A DNA stretch of 64,000 nt. Source: Rhizobiales bacterium Y(2018) (lineage in GTDB: Bacteria; Pseudomonadota; Alphaproteobacteria; Rhizobiales; Aestuariivirgaceae). A program made the position numbers and the translations under genes. The DNA is taken from contig SCPD01000024.1 of assembly GCA_005502925.1 (NCBI GenBank), forward strand, positions 29,548 to 93,547, in the 5' to 3' direction. The notes under the pieces were generated by a model. That model was not told the DNA's origin, did no database searches, and saw only the letters and a list, made by a program, of their open reading frames with translations. This document shows positions 16,545 through 24,988 of this stretch, piece after piece (position 1 is the first letter of the stretch; the number at the start of each line of letters is the position of its first letter).

Positions 16545-17618
16545 ATGAAAACTCTGTCGCGTTTCAAGAACGCTTTTCGCAAATTGGCGCTCTCCGCCAC
16601 CGCTCTCGTGGCGCTCGGCCTTTCGCCGGCGCTCGCGGAGGAGATCAACGCGCTGGTCTGGTGCGATCACTCGTCGCCTGAATTCCTCAAGCCTTTCGAG
16701 GATGCGAGCGGCATCAAGGTGAATGTGAAGGAGTTCGAAGGCACCGGCGCCGGCCTGGCGCTGCTCGATCAGTCGCAACCCGGCGACTGGGACGTGATGG
16801 TGATCGATTCCATCGATGTGCGCCGCGGTGTCGAGAAGGGGCTGTTCGAGCCCTTGCCCGAGGACAAGCTGCCCTTAGGCGATCTCTATCCGCAAGTGGT
16901 CCTCGATGCCTTCACCAAGCTCGACGGCAAGCGCTACGGCATCACCGAGAAATTCGGCTACAACACCATCGGCTTCAACAAGGACAAGGTCGATGGCAAC
17001 GACATGCAGACCCTGCAGTCGCTGGTGAGCGACAAATACAAGGGCCGTATCGCCATCTATGACTATTATCTCCCGGTGATGGGCATGGCGGCGCTGGCCG
17101 CCGGCAAGAAGACCGCCGACCTCACCGAGGCCGATCTGCCCGCCATCAAGGACGTGCTCCTCAAGATGAAGGCCAATGCCAAGCTCGTCGGCGAGGTGAC
17201 CGCAAGCCAGACGGCGCTCGCCACTGGCGAGGTCGACATCCTGGTCGGCGGCGGCGAGTGGGTCACGGCCGGCCTCGCCAAGGAGAATCCGGCGCTCGAC
17301 TTCTCCATCCCGAAAGAAGGCGGCATCCTGTGGTCGCAGTCGCTCGCGATGCTGGCGGCGAGCCAGAAGAAGGATGCGGCGCTCAAATTCATCCAATATG
17401 TGCTGAGCTCGGAAGGCCAGGCGCGGCTCGCCACCTCGCCCTGCTACTGGGGCATGCCGTCGAACCAGAAAGCGGCGCTCACCGATGAGCAGAAGAAGGT
17501 GCTACGCTTCGACGAGCAGCCGGGTTTCCTCGCCCGCGCCCAGCTCTATCCCGCGCCCGACGAGAAGCTCGACAAGCAGATGCAGGATGTGTGGACCCAG
17601 ATGCTGCAGGCGCAGTAG
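16545..17618 (+). CDS. PotD-like periplasmic substrate-binding protein
   Basis: 357 residues with a signal peptide ending near ALA-EE at residue 32 and a type 2 periplasmic-binding fold of the spermidine/putrescine (PotD/PotF, family 1 polyamine) group. Segments such as DVMVIDSIDVRRGVEKGL, ITEKFGYNTIGFN and GGILWSQSLAMLAAS fit this group. The ligand could be a polyamine or another cationic amine; specificity is not readable here. TGGGAGGAG precedes the ATG. First gene of an operon with two permeases, an ATPase and an MBL hydrolase. Confidence 0.88.
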   Translation: MKTLSRFKNAFRKLALSATALVALGLSPALAEEINALVWCDHSSPEFLKPFEDASGIKVNVKEFEGTGAGLALLDQSQPGDWDVMVIDSIDVRRGVEKGLFEPLPEDKLPLGDLYPQVVLDAFTKLDGKRYGITEKFGYNTIGFNKDKVDGNDMQTLQSLVSDKYKGRIAIYDYYLPVMGMAALAAGKKTADLTEADLPAIKDVLLKMKANAKLVGEVTASQTALATGEVDILVGGGEWVTAGLAKENPALDFSIPKEGGILWSQSLAMLAASQKKDAALKFIQYVLSSEGQARLATSPCYWGMPSNQKAALTDEQKKVLRFDEQPGFLARAQLYPAPDEKLDKQMQDVWTQMLQAQ

Positions 17619-17620
17619 TC

Positions 17621-17636
17621 TGAAGGTCTGACCTCA
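17621..17636 (+). other. Weak stem-loop after the binding-protein gene
   Basis: TGAAGGTCTGACCTCA just after the stop codon can form a short hairpin (AGGTC/GACCT with flanking TGA/TCA). There is no T-run. Similar hairpins follow the other binding-protein genes in this window. Confidence 0.35.
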
Positions 17637-17649
17637 GGCGGACTGTCTG

Positions 17650-18495
17650 ATGACGCAAAGCGCGAATGCAAGTGGCGGCGCCGTGCCCTGGGTGGCGGTG
17701 GGGCCGGCGCTCCTGTGGACGCTGGCCTTCTTCGCGGCGCCCTTCATCGCCATGGCGCTGGTCAGCGTCACGGTGAAGGGCGGCGGCTTCTCACTCGCCA
17801 ATTATCAGCAGTTCTTCACCGATCCGAGCTACTATCGGGCGCTGTTCAACTCGCTCGAAGTCACGGCGCTCGTGACGGTGATCTCGATCCTGCTGGCCTA
17901 CCCATTCGCCTGGATTCTCGCCGAACAAATCCCTGAGCGCTGGCAAAGGCTGGCGCTCATCCTGGCGATCCTGCCCTTCTGGACCTCCTATGTGGTGCGC
18001 TCCTATAGCTGGCTCCTGGTGCTCGCCGAGAAAGGCGTGGTCAACAACACGCTGGTGCAGCTGGGCCTCATCAGCGAACCGATCCAGCTCGCCAATACTC
18101 GCTTCGCCACCGTCACCGGCTTCGTGCATTTCTTCGTGATGCTGCTGACGCTGACGATCTTCGCCAATCTCAAGCAGCTGAGCCCGAGCTACCGCAAGGC
18201 CGCCGCCGATCTGGGCGCAGGGCCGGTCAGGACCTTCCTGCATATCATTCTGCCACTGACCCTGCCTGGCATCATGGTCGGCGCCTTTCTTACTTTCGTG
18301 CTCGCGACCGGGGACTACATCACGCCGCAAATTCTCGGAGGCAACAACGAGCTGTTGATGCCGCAGCTCATCATGCTGCAGATCGGCCGACGCGGCGACT
18401 TTCCACTCGCCTCCGCCTTGTCGATCCTGCTCATGCTGGTGGTCACGGTCGCCTATCTCGCCTGCGCCCGCTGGCTCAAGATCGAACGGGCCTGA
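17650..18495 (+). CDS. PotB-like ABC permease
   Basis: 281-residue inner-membrane permease, about six helices, with the EAA loop SYRKAAADLGAGPVRTFLHIILPLTLPG that contacts the ATPase. Order and family match PotB/PotH of polyamine importers. It follows the binding-protein gene by 31 bases and the PotC-like gene starts one base after its stop. Confidence 0.9.
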   Translation: MTQSANASGGAVPWVAVGPALLWTLAFFAAPFIAMALVSVTVKGGGFSLANYQQFFTDPSYYRALFNSLEVTALVTVISILLAYPFAWILAEQIPERWQRLALILAILPFWTSYVVRSYSWLLVLAEKGVVNNTLVQLGLISEPIQLANTRFATVTGFVHFFVMLLTLTIFANLKQLSPSYRKAAADLGAGPVRTFLHIILPLTLPGIMVGAFLTFVLATGDYITPQILGGNNELLMPQLIMLQIGRRGDFPLASALSILLMLVVTVAYLACARWLKIERA

Positions 18496-18496
18496 C

Positions 18497-19279
18497 ATGC
18501 GCAGCGCGATCCGCCTCGCCACCGTCATCTACGCCGTTCTCATCTATGGCTTCATCTTCCTGCCGGTGGTGACGCTCGTCCTGTTCTCTTTCCAGGCCAC
18601 GTCCTTTCCGATCCCGCCCTTCAGCGGCCCGTCCTTGCGCTGGTATCAGGCGGTGCTCGGCGACACGCGCCTCACTTCGGCGCTTCTCAATTCACTGCTC
18701 GTCGCGGTGATCTCCTCGGCGGTGGCGACGCTCTTGGGCTTCCTCGCCGCCTGGGGCTTCGCGCGTTTCCGGCTGCCGGCCTCCGCTCTCATGCGCGGCC
18801 TCATCACTCTGCCGCTGACGGTGAGCTATCTCATCATCGGCATGGGGCTCCTCGTCCTCTTCAACAGCATAGGCTTTCCCAAATCGCTCAGCGCCGCCGG
18901 CATCGGCCATGTGGTGATCAACCTGCCGCTGTGCTTCGCCATCCTCTATAGCCAGATGGGCGAGCATCAGGCGAATATCGAACGTGCCGCGCGCGATCTG
19001 GGGGCCAAGGAATGGCAGGTGCTGACGCTAGTCACCGCGCCGATGCTGTGGCCGGCCTTGTTCGCGAGCTTCTTCCTGTCGATGACCTTTTCCTGGGATG
19101 AATTCGTCATCTCGTTCCTCCTCACCCGTTTCGAAACGACGCTTCCCGTCGAGATCTGGAACCTGCTGCGCTCCGGCCTGAACCCTAAGACCAATGCCGT
19201 GGGCTCGCTCGTTTTCCTGGTGTCGATCGCCTTCGTGCTCCTGTTCGAACTCGTCTTTTTCCGGAAATCCAGATCATGA
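18497..19279 (+). CDS. PotC-like ABC permease
   Basis: 260-residue permease with six predicted helices and an EAA loop (IERAARDLGAKEWQVLTLVTAPMLWP). It forms the translocation pore with the PotB-like subunit. The SWDEFVISFLLTRFETTLPVEIWNLLRSG segment is typical of PotC/PotI. Its stop overlaps the ATPase start (ATGA). Confidence 0.92.
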   Translation: MRSAIRLATVIYAVLIYGFIFLPVVTLVLFSFQATSFPIPPFSGPSLRWYQAVLGDTRLTSALLNSLLVAVISSAVATLLGFLAAWGFARFRLPASALMRGLITLPLTVSYLIIGMGLLVLFNSIGFPKSLSAAGIGHVVINLPLCFAILYSQMGEHQANIERAARDLGAKEWQVLTLVTAPMLWPALFASFFLSMTFSWDEFVISFLLTRFETTLPVEIWNLLRSGLNPKTNAVGSLVFLVSIAFVLLFELVFFRKSRS

Positions 19280-20322
19280 CACCACTGGTCCAGGTCAAAT
19301 CCGTCTCGCAGAAATTCGGTACCATGTGCGCTCTCGATGATGTTTCGCTCGATATAGCGCCCAGAAGCTACACGGTGCTGCTCGGCCCCTCGGGCTCGGG
19401 CAAGACGACCTTACTGTCGATCCTCGGCGGCTTCCTGGTGCCGACGTCGGGCCAAGTGCTGATCGAAGGCCACGATTGCACCGGCATGCCGCCCGCCAAA
19501 CGGCCGACCACGACCGTGTTCCAGGATTATGCGTTGTTCCCGCATATGACGGTCGGGGCCAATGTCGGCTTCGGCCTGCGCATGCGCGGCGTCGCCGCGG
19601 CGGAACGCGACAAGCGGGCGCAAGAGGTGCTGAAGCTCGTCGGCCTGCCGGAAGCCTTCGGCAAGAAGCCGCATCAACTGTCGGGTGGCCAGCGCCAGCG
19701 TGTGGCGCTCGCCCGTGCGCTGGTGGTCGAGCCATCGGTTCTGCTTCTCGACGAGCCCTTGGGCGCGCTCGATCTCAAGCTCCGGCGCCAGATGCAGGAG
19801 GAGCTGAAAGCTATCCAGAAGCGGGTCGGCACCGCCTTCGTCCATGTGACGCATGACCAGGAGGAGGCGATGGCGCTCGCCGACCACTGTGTGGTGATGA
19901 GCAATGGCCGCATCGAGGATGAAGGCCCGGCCGAGCGCGTCTATTCGAAACCGGCGAGCCGCTTCAGCGCCACCTTCATGGGCGAAAGCACGATCTTCCC
20001 CGGCCGTGTCATAGGCTCAGGCGAGATCGAGACCGTCTTCGGCCGCTGGCAACTCGCCAGCGACGCCAAACCCGGCAGCGAGATCGTCCTAGCGCTCCGG
20101 CCCGAACATGTCGTCATCGACCAGAAGCAGCTCCTGCCGCTCGGCGAGGCGCGCGTCAGCGATGTCGTCTTTCAAGGCAGCTTCAAACGTGTCACCGCAA
20201 GCCTCGCCAAGGACGAGAGCCTGACGCTGCTGGCGCGCCTTCCGGCCGATGCGGCAGTGCAGGCAGGTGATATGGTTCATTTCGCCTGTGATCCGAAACA
20301 TGTGCTGGTGCTGACGCGATGA
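19276..20322 (+). CDS. PotA-like ABC transporter ATPase
   Basis: 348-residue ATPase of the MalK/PotA group: Walker [10 protein letters not shown], signature LSGGQRQRVALARA, Walker B LLLDEPLGALD, H-loop VTHDQEEAMALAD, then a C-terminal TOBE-like domain (about residues 240-348). It powers the neighbouring permeases. It overlaps the MBL gene by four bases. Confidence 0.93.
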   Translation: MTPLVQVKSVSQKFGTMCALDDVSLDIAPRSYTVLLGPSGSGKTTLLSILGGFLVPTSGQVLIEGHDCTGMPPAKRPTTTVFQDYALFPHMTVGANVGFGLRMRGVAAAERDKRAQEVLKLVGLPEAFGKKPHQLSGGQRQRVALARALVVEPSVLLLDEPLGALDLKLRRQMQEELKAIQKRVGTAFVHVTHDQEEAMALADHCVVMSNGRIEDEGPAERVYSKPASRFSATFMGESTIFPGRVIGSGEIETVFGRWQLASDAKPGSEIVLALRPEHVVIDQKQLLPLGEARVSDVVFQGSFKRVTASLAKDESLTLLARLPADAAVQAGDMVHFACDPKHVLVLTR

Positions 20323-21065
20323 TTGTATCTGCCGCCGACTGGTATGAGACGATCCGCCTCGCGGATGATGTGACACTCATCCATGAGCCGTGGATCAAAC
20401 CTTTCTATCGCTGCAATATGTGGCATGTGAGGGGGCGCGATCGCGACCTGCTGTTCGATACAGGGCTCGGTCATTTCAGCCTGCACCGGCATGTGGCGCT
20501 GGTGCGCGAGCGGCCCTTGCTGTGCGTCGCGAGCCATACGCATTTCGATCATATCGGCTGCCATCACGAATTTCCCGACCGGGCGGTGCATGAAGCGGAG
20601 GCCGCCATTCTCGCCGACCCGCGCAACGAGCTGACCTGTGCCGACAACTATGCGACGGAAGAGATGTTCGACCGGACGCCTGAAGGCTGGAAGACGGAAG
20701 CCTATCGTATCAAGCCGGCACCGGCGGGACGTGTTCTCGAGGCCGGCGATATCGTCGATCTGGGCGACCGTGCCTTTGAGGTCATCCATACACCCGGCCA
20801 TTCACCGGGTGGAATCGGGCTCTTCGAGCGCAAGACCGGCATCTTCCTATCGGGCGATGTCGTCTATGACGGGCCGCTCATCGATGATGCCTATCACTCC
20901 GACCGCCATGACTATCAAACAACCTTCGAGCGCATTCGTGCGCTGCCGGTGAGCATCGTGCATGGCGGCCACTTCCCGAGCTTCGGGCCCGTACGCTACC
21001 GGCAGTTGATCGATGAATATCTGGCGGGCCTGCGCAAGGCCGGATGTCATCTCCCTCTTTCCTGA
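20319..21065 (+). CDS. MBL-fold metallo-hydrolase in the importer operon
   Basis: 248-residue metallo-beta-lactamase-fold hydrolase. The metal motif HTHFDH spans residues 73-78 (His73, His75, Asp77, His78); further ligands are in HTPGHSPGGIGLFE and the SGDVVYDG aspartate, and VHGGHFPSFG supplies the last histidine. It is translationally coupled to the ATPase, so it probably acts on the imported compound or a derivative (ester, amide or lactone). No signal peptide. It converges with the GntR gene, overlapping by 19 bases. Confidence 0.88.
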   Translation: MIVSAADWYETIRLADDVTLIHEPWIKPFYRCNMWHVRGRDRDLLFDTGLGHFSLHRHVALVRERPLLCVASHTHFDHIGCHHEFPDRAVHEAEAAILADPRNELTCADNYATEEMFDRTPEGWKTEAYRIKPAPAGRVLEAGDIVDLGDRAFEVIHTPGHSPGGIGLFERKTGIFLSGDVVYDGPLIDDAYHSDRHDYQTTFERIRALPVSIVHGGHFPSFGPVRYRQLIDEYLAGLRKAGCHLPLS

Positions 21066-21739
21066 TGCTGCTGCATGCGCCGGACCCACATGGCAATGTG
21101 GCTGCGCCGGATATAACCGACACTTTCCCAGTCGCCGAGCTCCATGGCGGCGAGGATGTCAGCCACCTCGCGGCGGAAGACCGCCACCTCGTCTTTCAGA
21201 TCGAGCAACGGTGCTGACCTGAGCCAGACGCGGTTGGTCAGGAAATAGAGGCGCTCGGAGATCTCGCGCAGCGGCCCGTTGCCGATCATCGCCGCGAGCT
21301 CATGGAAGAAATCCATATTGAGCCGGGCATAGGCCTTAGGGTCCGGGGCCTGGATCAGCTCGTCGCAGCGGCCGAGTAAAGCGCGCACACGGGCGAGATC
21401 CTCTGGCGTTCGCGGGATTGGGTCGAGCTTGCCCATCAGGGCTGCGAGCTCCATGCGCAAACGGTAGACGGGCAACAGGGCGTCAAGATCGACATTGATG
21501 ACGAAGGTGCCGACGCCATGCCGGCTTTCGAGCAGGCCTTCGCCCTCGAGACGGCTCAGCACGCGGCGCAAGGGCGTGCGCGAGACGCCGAATTCGCGCG
21601 CCAGCTCCTCTTCGGCAAGGCGCGCCCCCGGCTCATATTCGATCAGGCAGATGCGGTCGCGGATCGTATTGTAGATGCGCTCGAAACGCTCGCGCGCCAA
21701 GGTCAGCGGCTTGTCGTCATTGTCGGCGGAAACGCTCAT
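21047..21739 (-). CDS. FadR-type GntR regulator of the ectoine locus
   Basis: 230 residues with a GntR winged helix (YNTIRDRICLIEYEPGARLAEEELAREFGVSRTPLRRVL in two parts) and a helical FCD ligand domain whose metal-site residues appear in RLRMELAA, DFFHELAA and HIAMWVRR. It is the last gene of ehuBCDA-gntR and overlaps ehuA by four bases. Ectoine loci usually carry a MocR-type regulator (EnuR); this one has no aminotransferase domain. A TTGTATACA-like site in the ehu/eut divergent gap suits a FadR-type GntR. Confidence 0.88.
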   Translation of the reverse strand: MSVSADNDDKPLTLARERFERIYNTIRDRICLIEYEPGARLAEEELAREFGVSRTPLRRVLSRLEGEGLLESRHGVGTFVINVDLDALLPVYRLRMELAALMGKLDPIPRTPEDLARVRALLGRCDELIQAPDPKAYARLNMDFFHELAAMIGNGPLREISERLYFLTNRVWLRSAPLLDLKDEVAVFRREVADILAAMELGDWESVGYIRRSHIAMWVRRMQQHQERGR

Positions 21740-22515
21740 CCGGCCTCCAGGACGGCATGCAGGAACTGCTTGGTGCGCTCATTCTGTGGGTTGCCGAAGA
21801 AAGCCTTGGGCGGACCCTGCTCGCAGATCTTGCCTTGAGAGAAGAAGCAGACGCGGTCGGCGAATTCCTTGGCGAAGCCCATCTGATGGGTCACCATCAG
21901 CATGGTCAGATCATGTTCGCTGCCCAATCTGCGGATCACCTGAAGCACCTCTCCGACGAGCTCCGGGTCCAAGGCGGAGGTCACCTCGTCAAACAGCATG
22001 ATTTTCGGGCGCATGGCAAGAGCCCGGGCGATGGCGACGCGCTGTTGCTGGCCGCCCGAGAGCTGGGCGGGATAATGCTCCTTCTTCTGGCTGAGCCCCA
22101 CCATCTCGAGCAGGCCCGCGGCACGCTCCTCCGCTTCTTTGCGGCTCATGCCGAGCACCGTGATCGGCGCCTCGATGCAGTTGGCCATCGCCGTCATATG
22201 CGGGAAGAGATTGAAGGACTGGAACACCATGCCGATCTTGGCGCGGATCTTGCGGATATGGGCGCGATCGGCCGGGATCAGCTTGCCATTGCGCTCCATA
22301 TGAGTGAGCGGTTCGCCCTCGACCCAGATCACGCCGTCATCGATCGCCTCGAGCGTCATCAGCATGCGCAGCACCGTGGTCTTGCCCGAGCCCGACGGGC
22401 CGATGATGGCGACCTTCTCATTGCGGGCGATGTCGAGCTCGAGCGAATCGAGCACGGTCAGCGGGCCGTAGCGCTTCGAGACTTTTTCGAAACGAACCAT
22501 CGGTCGGTCTGTCAT
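21736..22515 (-). CDS. ehuA: EhuA, ectoine/hydroxyectoine importer ATPase
   Basis: 259-residue polar-amino-acid-type ABC ATPase (HisP/GlnQ group): Walker [10 protein letters not shown], signature [14 protein letters not shown], Walker [16 protein letters not shown]-loop TH. The [24 protein letters not shown] insertion resembles EhuA. It is coupled by ATGA overlaps to ehuD and gntR. The assignment depends on the very EhuB-like binding protein of the same operon. Confidence 0.87.
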   Translation of the reverse strand: MTDRPMVRFEKVSKRYGPLTVLDSLELDIARNEKVAIIGPSGSGKTTVLRMLMTLEAIDDGVIWVEGEPLTHMERNGKLIPADRAHIRKIRAKIGMVFQSFNLFPHMTAMANCIEAPITVLGMSRKEAEERAAGLLEMVGLSQKKEHYPAQLSGGQQQRVAIARALAMRPKIMLFDEVTSALDPELVGEVLQVIRRLGSEHDLTMLMVTHQMGFAKEFADRVCFFSQGKICEQGPPKAFFGNPQNERTKQFLHAVLEAG

Positions 22516-23168
22516 CGGGCAGGTCTCCGGTTGAGCAGGCGTTCGGCGGCGCGGATGAAGGCGGCGGAGACGAGGCTCATCGCCAGGAAGAACAGGCCGA
22601 CCATAGTAATGGGCTCGGTATAGCGGAAGGTCTCCGAGCCGATGATCTTGGCGGTCTGCATCAATTCGAGGACGGCGATGGCCGAGAGCAGCGGCGTCTC
22701 CTTGAAAAGCGCCACCAGATAATTACCGAGCGCCGGCACGATGGGTGGAATGGCCTGCGGAATGATGATGTCGCGGAAGGTCGTCCAGGGGCTCAGATTG
22801 AGGGCGATGGAGGCTTCCCACTGGCCGCGGGGGATATTGTCGAAGCCGGCGCGGTAGACCTCGGAGCAATAGGCGGCATAGTGGATGCCGAGCGCCAGGA
22901 CGCCGGCGGTGAAGGCATCGAGGGTCACGCCGAAGGACGGGAAGACGAAATAGAGAAAGAAGATCTGGATGAGGAGCGGCGTCGAGCGGATGAGCTCGAC
23001 GAGTACCGAGATCGGCCAGGCCGTCCACGGGACGGCGATGCGCGTCAGCGCGAGGACGAGGCCGAGCGTTGCGGCCAGCACGAAGCCCAGGAGCGTCGCC
23101 TCGATCGAAATCACCGCCGCCTTGGCGAGGGTGGGCAGGATCTCGAAGGTGAAGGCCCAGTCCCACAT
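22512..23168 (-). CDS. ehuD: EhuD, ectoine importer permease
   Basis: 218-residue permease of the HisM/GlnP type. The opening WDWAFTFEILPTLAKAAVISIEATLLGF and the loop GQWEASIALNLSPWTTFRDIIIPQAIPPIVPALGN are typical. Start at 23168 overlaps the ehuC stop (ATGA). The longer open frame upstream is a shadow of ehuC. Confidence 0.87.
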   Translation of the reverse strand: MWDWAFTFEILPTLAKAAVISIEATLLGFVLAATLGLVLALTRIAVPWTAWPISVLVELIRSTPLLIQIFFLYFVFPSFGVTLDAFTAGVLALGIHYAAYCSEVYRAGFDNIPRGQWEASIALNLSPWTTFRDIIIPQAIPPIVPALGNYLVALFKETPLLSAIAVLELMQTAKIIGSETFRYTEPITMVGLFFLAMSLVSAAFIRAAERLLNRRPAR

Positions 23169-23896
23169 CAGGCGGTCCTCCCGCGGGCGAGGCCCTTTGC
23201 GGCCCGCTGCTCGAGCAGACGCATGCCGATGGTGATGAGAAGCGAGAGGACGAGATAGATCAGAAGAACGAGGGTGAAGATCGGGATGGTCTTCATCGTC
23301 GTCTGGTTCATCTGCTGCGCCTTGAAGGCGAGGTCGGACAGAGTGATGAGCGAGACGAGGGCTGTCGATTTCAACAGCTCGATGAAGAGATTGCCCCAGG
23401 GCGGGATCATCGCGACGAAGGCCTGCGGCAGGATGATCCGGCGCAGCATCTGAAGGCGCGTCATGTTGAGGGCGGTCGCCGCTTCCCACTGGCCGCGCGC
23501 CACCGACTGGATGGCGCCCCGCACGCATTCGGCGCCATAGGCCCCGATATTGAGGCCGAGGCCCAGCACCGCGACGGCGAAGGGCTCGAGACTCACGCCG
23601 AATTGCGGCAGGACGAAAAACAGCCAGAAGAGCTGGACCAATGCCGAGGTGCCGCGGAAGATCTCGATATAGAGATTGGCGAGCCAGCGCAGTGGTGCCG
23701 GGCCGTAGAGCTTGCCGAGCGCCGAGAGGACCGCCATGGCGACCGCGAGAAGGCAGCCGAGCACGGTGATCTCTGCGGTCAGCACCGCGCCCTGGAGGAG
23801 GCCGGGGAGAAACAGGCTGTACGTGTCGCGCGTCGCCAGATAGGCGATCAGCAGGATAGACGCCACCAGCATGACGATGAGCGTGCGAATGCCCAT
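23168..23896 (-). CDS. ehuC: EhuC, ectoine importer permease
   Basis: 242-residue polar-amino-acid permease with five or six helices and the EAA loop GQWEAATALNMTRLQMLRRIILPQAF. MGIRTLIVMLVASILLIAYLATRDTYSLFLPGLLQGA has the shape of EhuC N-termini. Encoded 66 bases after ehuB, with a hairpin in the gap. Confidence 0.87.
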   Translation of the reverse strand: MGIRTLIVMLVASILLIAYLATRDTYSLFLPGLLQGAVLTAEITVLGCLLAVAMAVLSALGKLYGPAPLRWLANLYIEIFRGTSALVQLFWLFFVLPQFGVSLEPFAVAVLGLGLNIGAYGAECVRGAIQSVARGQWEAATALNMTRLQMLRRIILPQAFVAMIPPWGNLFIELLKSTALVSLITLSDLAFKAQQMNQTTMKTIPIFTLVLLIYLVLSLLITIGMRLLEQRAAKGLARGRTA

Positions 23897-23931
23897 GCGT
23901 TTGCCTCTCCCCGATGAGTTCCGGTCAAAGA

Positions 23932-23946
23932 GCGCTCGACGAGCGC
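23932..23946 (-). other. Intercistronic hairpin between ehuB and ehuC
   Basis: GCGCTC / GAGCGC arms around a three-base loop lie 16 bases after the ehuB stop. There is no long T-run, so it is more likely an mRNA-stability or partial-termination element than a full terminator. Confidence 0.45.
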
Positions 23947-23962
23947 CCTGCAGCAGGAAAGA

Positions 23963-24826
23963 CTATTCACCCTTGCAGAGCTGTTCCATCGTCTTGTTCG
24001 GCAGGTAGTCCTTGCCGAAGCCGAAGGGCGTCACCAGCGCGATATGCTCCGGCGTGCCGAGAAAGGCCTTCAGCTGGGTGTTGAAGGCTTCGATGAGATC
24101 GGTGTCGTCCTTGCGGAAGCCAAAGGCGCCATGGCCTTTCACCGACTTGCCGGCGACCTCGCCGAAAGGTGTCGTCGATTCCACGCCTTCACCCTTCTTC
24201 GCCATGTCGGCGATAGAAAGCGCGGTCAGGGCAGCGCCATCGGCGCGGTCGGACTGCACGGCGGCGACGAGGCTCGATTGATCGGGAAGGATGACGAGCT
24301 GTTCTTGCGGCACGCCGGCCTCCTTGGCGTAGCCGGCTTCGACGGCGCCCGCCATCACCGCGAGCTTGAGGGCGGAATTGTCCTTGAAGCTCGTATAGTC
24401 CTTGATGGCCTTGGGATTGCCCTTCTTCACCAGCATGGCCTGGCCGATGCCGTAAGAGGGTTCCGAGAAGGCGATCTCGGCGCAACGCTTCGGGTTGATG
24501 AACATGCCGGCGGCAATGACGTCGAAGCGGCCGGCCTTGAGGCCGGGAATGAGCGAGCCGAATTCGGTGAGCACGCCATCGACCTGGGCGACGCCCATCT
24601 TGGCGAGCACCGCCTTGGCAACCTCCGGCGCTTCGCCGGTGAGCTTGCCGTCCGGCGTTGCATAACCGAAGGGCGCTTCATTGGCGAAGCCGATGCGGAT
24701 GTACCCTTGAGCCTTGGCGCGCTCCAGTGTCGTCTCGGCATGAGCGATCGATGTGAAAGTCGTGGCGGCGAAAGTGAGGCCGGCCGTACCCGTGAGCAGG
24801 CGGCGGCGCGTGATCATCTTGGACAT
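23963..24826 (-). CDS. ehuB: EhuB, ectoine/hydroxyectoine-binding protein
   Basis: 287-residue periplasmic binding protein (family 3). A twin-arginine-like signal (ITRRRLLTGTAGL) is cut near AHA-ET. Phrases such as GFANEAPFGYATPDGKLTGEAPEVAKAVL, VLTEFGSLIPGLKAGRFDVIAAGMFINPKRC and FSEPSYGIGQAMLVKKGNP are strongly EhuB-like. It delivers ectoine or 5-hydroxyectoine to EhuCD-A. GGGAGAT precedes the ATG. First gene of the minus operon, divergent from eutB. Confidence 0.92.
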   Translation of the reverse strand: MSKMITRRRLLTGTAGLTFAATTFTSIAHAETTLERAKAQGYIRIGFANEAPFGYATPDGKLTGEAPEVAKAVLAKMGVAQVDGVLTEFGSLIPGLKAGRFDVIAAGMFINPKRCAEIAFSEPSYGIGQAMLVKKGNPKAIKDYTSFKDNSALKLAVMAGAVEAGYAKEAGVPQEQLVILPDQSSLVAAVQSDRADGAALTALSIADMAKKGEGVESTTPFGEVAGKSVKGHGAFGFRKDDTDLIEAFNTQLKAFLGTPEHIALVTPFGFGKDYLPNKTMEQLCKGE

Positions 24827-24883
24827 GCATATCTCCCGGAATTATCGCGTTTCCTGCCCGGTCTCATCGCCGGGTGTCACTGT

Positions 24884-24891
24884 TGTATACA
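24884..24891. promoter_or_regulatory. Candidate GntR operator between ehuB and eutB
   Basis: TGTATACA, a perfect palindrome inside TGTTGTATACATC, of the kind bound by FadR/VanR-type GntR regulators. It lies in the 162-base gap between the divergent ehu and eut operons. Assignment to the GntR protein at 21047 is inferred from linkage. Confidence 0.5.
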
Positions 24892-24988
24892 TCTTATCTA
24901 GACATACCGCAAGCGAAGATGTAATTTGGCCGAAATAATACGAAAGGGCACGCCGGGAGCGCACCGTTGTGCACATTTAGGGAGTTCT

